Assembly (NCBI RefSeq): GCF_002260525.1 | Contig: NZ_MRYI01000001.1 | Span: forward strand, 248,001-312,000 | Direction: 5' to 3' | DNA length: 64,000 bases | Source: Hahella sp. CCB-MM4 | GTDB lineage: Bacteria; Pseudomonadota; Gammaproteobacteria; Pseudomonadales; Oleiphilaceae | Shown here: one piece after another, positions 62,532 to 64,000 of the stretch | Layout: the number at the start of each line of letters is the position of its first letter | How positions within the stretch are numbered: position 1 is the stretch's first letter | Notes under the pieces: model-generated | Told to the model about the DNA's origin: nothing | The model's database searches: none | The model's input: the letters and a program-made list of their open reading frames with translations, nothing else | Made by a program: the position numbers and the translations under genes

Positions 62532-62732
62532 TGAGACTGCCTTGCTTGTTTCAGTGCTTATTCTGGTTTTGTTGTTTATTCTATTTTTATTTTCAGGGGG
62601 TTCTCCCCTTTTTGTTTTTTGGGTTTTCCCCCAAGTCTTACAGCTTATAACCAGCCCTCTGAAGGACGTCAATCGGCAGGTTGGAAAAGCGCTCAGTACT
62701 TCACAGGAAAAGTCTCATTAGACTGCAAAAGG

Positions 62733-63056
62733 TCACCAGGGAACCTTTCCAATCATGATGTCCTTGAACATTCGGAAATCTCCAATCAGGCTCCACAAAG
62801 GATGCTGAAAGGTCGCCGGCTGATTTTTTTCAAAGAAAAAATGTCCGATCCAGGCAAAACCGTATCCGGCCAAAGGCATCAGCAGTAACCAGGCGGGCTG
62901 AAGAGTCACAACAGCATATATGAACAGCGCAATCACAAGACAGGTCCCCACAAAATGTAAGCGGCGGCAGGTCTTGTCCTGGTGCTGGCTTAGATAGAAA
63001 GGATAAAACTCGGCAAAATTTCGAAATGATTCATGAGGCATGTCGTTGGTATTCAT
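62733..63056 (-). CDS. DUF962/Mpo1-like protein
   Basis: A 107-residue membrane protein with two hydrophobic stretches. FYPFYLSQHQDKTCRRLHFVGTCLV and GHFFFEKNQPATFQHPLWSLIGDFRM fit the DUF962 family, whose yeast member Mpo1 is an iron-dependent dioxygenase in 2-hydroxy fatty acid breakdown; conserved His residues are present. Confidence 0.85.
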   Translation of the reverse strand: MNTNDMPHESFRNFAEFYPFYLSQHQDKTCRRLHFVGTCLVIALFIYAVVTLQPAWLLLMPLAGYGFAWIGHFFFEKNQPATFQHPLWSLIGDFRMFKDIMIGKVPW

Positions 63057-63083
63057 TGTCCGTGTATCACCCCGGTTTCAAGC

Positions 63084-63117
63084 AGGAGTATAAGTCTCCC
63101 AGGAGTATAAGTCTCAA
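63084..63117 (-). repeat. 17-base tandem duplication at the HD-GYP stop
   Basis: AGGAGTATAAGTCTCCC and AGGAGTATAAGTCTCAA; the HD-GYP stop codon (63114-63116) is within the second. Confidence 0.85.
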
Positions 63118-64000
63118 GCAGGGGTTTCAGATTCCAGAAGAGCGTCAATATCCACAGCATCAATCTGATCAGGGTTCAGAAAACGCCGTGCATACTCCAA
63201 ATATACGCCCGATCGCAGAAAGAGTTCGAACACTTCCGGATCAATATGCTGACCCTGTCTCATACGGCTCATGATATTCAGCGATTCACTGAGCGATTTG
63301 GGCTCCTTATACGGCCGATCTGAAGCGGTCAGTGCCTCAAAGATATCCGCAATCGCCATCATCCTGGCTGTCACAGGCATTTCATCTTTGGACAGACGTC
63401 TGGGATAGCCCGAGCCATCCATCTTCTCATGATGACCACCGGCGATCTCAGGAACTTGCTGCAGATGTCTCGGAAACGGCAGCGACTTCAACATAATGAT
63501 GGTCTGGACGATATGATTGTTGATGATAAACCGCTCTTCATCCGTCAGTGTGCCGCGTTGTATGAGGAGATTGTGCAACTCACCCCGGTCATATTTGACA
63601 TCCGGCACCTCCATTTTGAATCCCCAGGGGTTGTCTTCTGACAGCCGCTCTCCCCGTCGCCAGGGAATCACATGATGCAATTTGTTATCCAGCAGCTTTT
63701 CTTCCACCGGTAGTGACTCCTCTGGTGTTCCCTGCCGCCTCTTCACCTCTTCCCAGGAAATCCCCAGGCGGTCATCCAGGGTTCTGGTCCAGGTTCTTTC
63801 CGCAATCTTCCGCAAGCGTTCCGCGTTCTGCTCCGACAGGCCTTCTGAGCCTTTGTTGCACTCAGCAATAAATTTCCAATCATCATCGATGGACTTCCAG
63901 ACACGTTGCAGGCTCTGCAAAGCTGCATCCTTGTCACCGCCTTCTGCAATATGTTTCCAGGTTTTGACCGCTTCCATCTGTTTGATGACTTCAAACCGCA
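63114..64000 (-). CDS. HD-GYP domain protein (5' end beyond the window)
   Basis: The frame runs on past 63977, the first visible Met, to the window edge, so the gene is partial. The C-terminal half is an HD-GYP domain with HHEKMDGSGYPRRL, likely degrading c-di-GMP. The part before it is a charged helical region (MEAVKTWKHIAEGGDKDAAL) of unknown type; the full protein may have a receiver domain upstream. A canonical HD dyad is not obvious in the visible part (ELHNLLIQRGTL region), so activity is uncertain. Confidence 0.8.
   Translation of the reverse strand, partial: RFEVIKQMEAVKTWKHIAEGGDKDAALQSLQRVWKSIDDDWKFIAECNKGSEGLSEQNAERLRKIAERTWTRTLDDRLGISWEEVKRRQGTPEESLPVEEKLLDNKLHHVIPWRRGERLSEDNPWGFKMEVPDVKYDRGELHNLLIQRGTLTDEERFIINNHIVQTIIMLKSLPFPRHLQQVPEIAGGHHEKMDGSGYPRRLSKDEMPVTARMMAIADIFEALTASDRPYKEPKSLSESLNIMSRMRQGQHIDPEVFELFLRSGVYLEYARRFLNPDQIDAVDIDALLESETPA

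Noticed and set aside
1..64000. tRNA, rRNA, CRISPR, insertion sequence or prophage
   Set aside because: No T-loop signatures, spaced palindromic repeats, transposase or phage genes were recognised by eye.

Overview
The window looks like a chromosomal segment from a free-living, probably marine gammaproteobacterium of the Pseudomonadales/Oceanospirillales kind. This is inferred from the gene families: Pseudomonas-style PstS and large PstC/PstA, a PA3496-type protein, NhaD, TRAP transporters, a rubredoxin/rubredoxin reductase pair of the kind that feeds alkane hydroxylases, UbiF, and a CsrB/RsmZ-type RNA with a GacA site. I see no rRNA, tRNA, IS element, phage or CRISPR; genes are dense and base composition looks even.

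Layout. 0-9.5 kb: DHH phosphoesterase, PiT phosphate transporter, ABM-fold enzyme, a structured non-coding stretch (3.25-4.4 kb) around one small hypothetical gene, a diguanylate cyclase, an EVE protein, a flavodoxin and a 7TMR-DISM/EAL signalling protein. 9.5-16.2 kb: metallo-hydrolase, TesB, CWC protein, OmpA-like lipoprotein, rubredoxin reductase plus a 55-residue rubredoxin, and a phosphoribosyltransferase. 16.2-22 kb: CPA2 antiporter, ubiC, ubiA, and phoBR behind a Pho box. 22-28 kb: a response regulator, cysZ, DUF2971, VanZ-like, and a SulP/UspA pair. 28.1-28.6 kb: no protein gene, but a GGA-rich Csr/Rsm-family sRNA with an upstream GacA-type palindrome. 28.6-38.2 kb: methyltransferase, MscS, OmpA/TSP3 porin, YbaK, UbiF, HinT, hydrolase, NhaD, a second sRNA candidate, DUF2059. 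38.5-39.3 kb: a PEP-CTERM protein behind a sigma-54-type promoter. 39.4-48.3 kb: pstCAB-phoU and pstS, each with its own Pho box, separated by a TIGR03545-type gene. 48.4-52.1 kb: TRAP transporter split around a YciA-type thioesterase. 52.3-64 kb: uvrD, PAS-GGDEF-EAL protein, PA3496-type protein, Hpt/HD-GYP fusion, YopT-type cysteine protease, leucine-rich-repeat lipoprotein, DUF962 protein, and an HD-GYP protein running off the end.

How it fits together. Two themes recur. One is phosphate: PhoBR, Pst, PhoU, PiT and three Pho boxes. The other is c-di-GMP and Gac/Csr lifestyle control: one GGDEF protein, two EAL-containing proteins, two HD-GYP proteins, a response regulator with a possible PilZ-like output, and the Csr-type sRNA. 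The most interesting items are the two non-coding RNAs, the protease homologue, the sigma-54/PEP-CTERM unit, the Pho box inside a perfect inverted repeat, and short tandem duplications lying on gene ends at six places. All positions and structures were read by eye; no database search or folding program was run.
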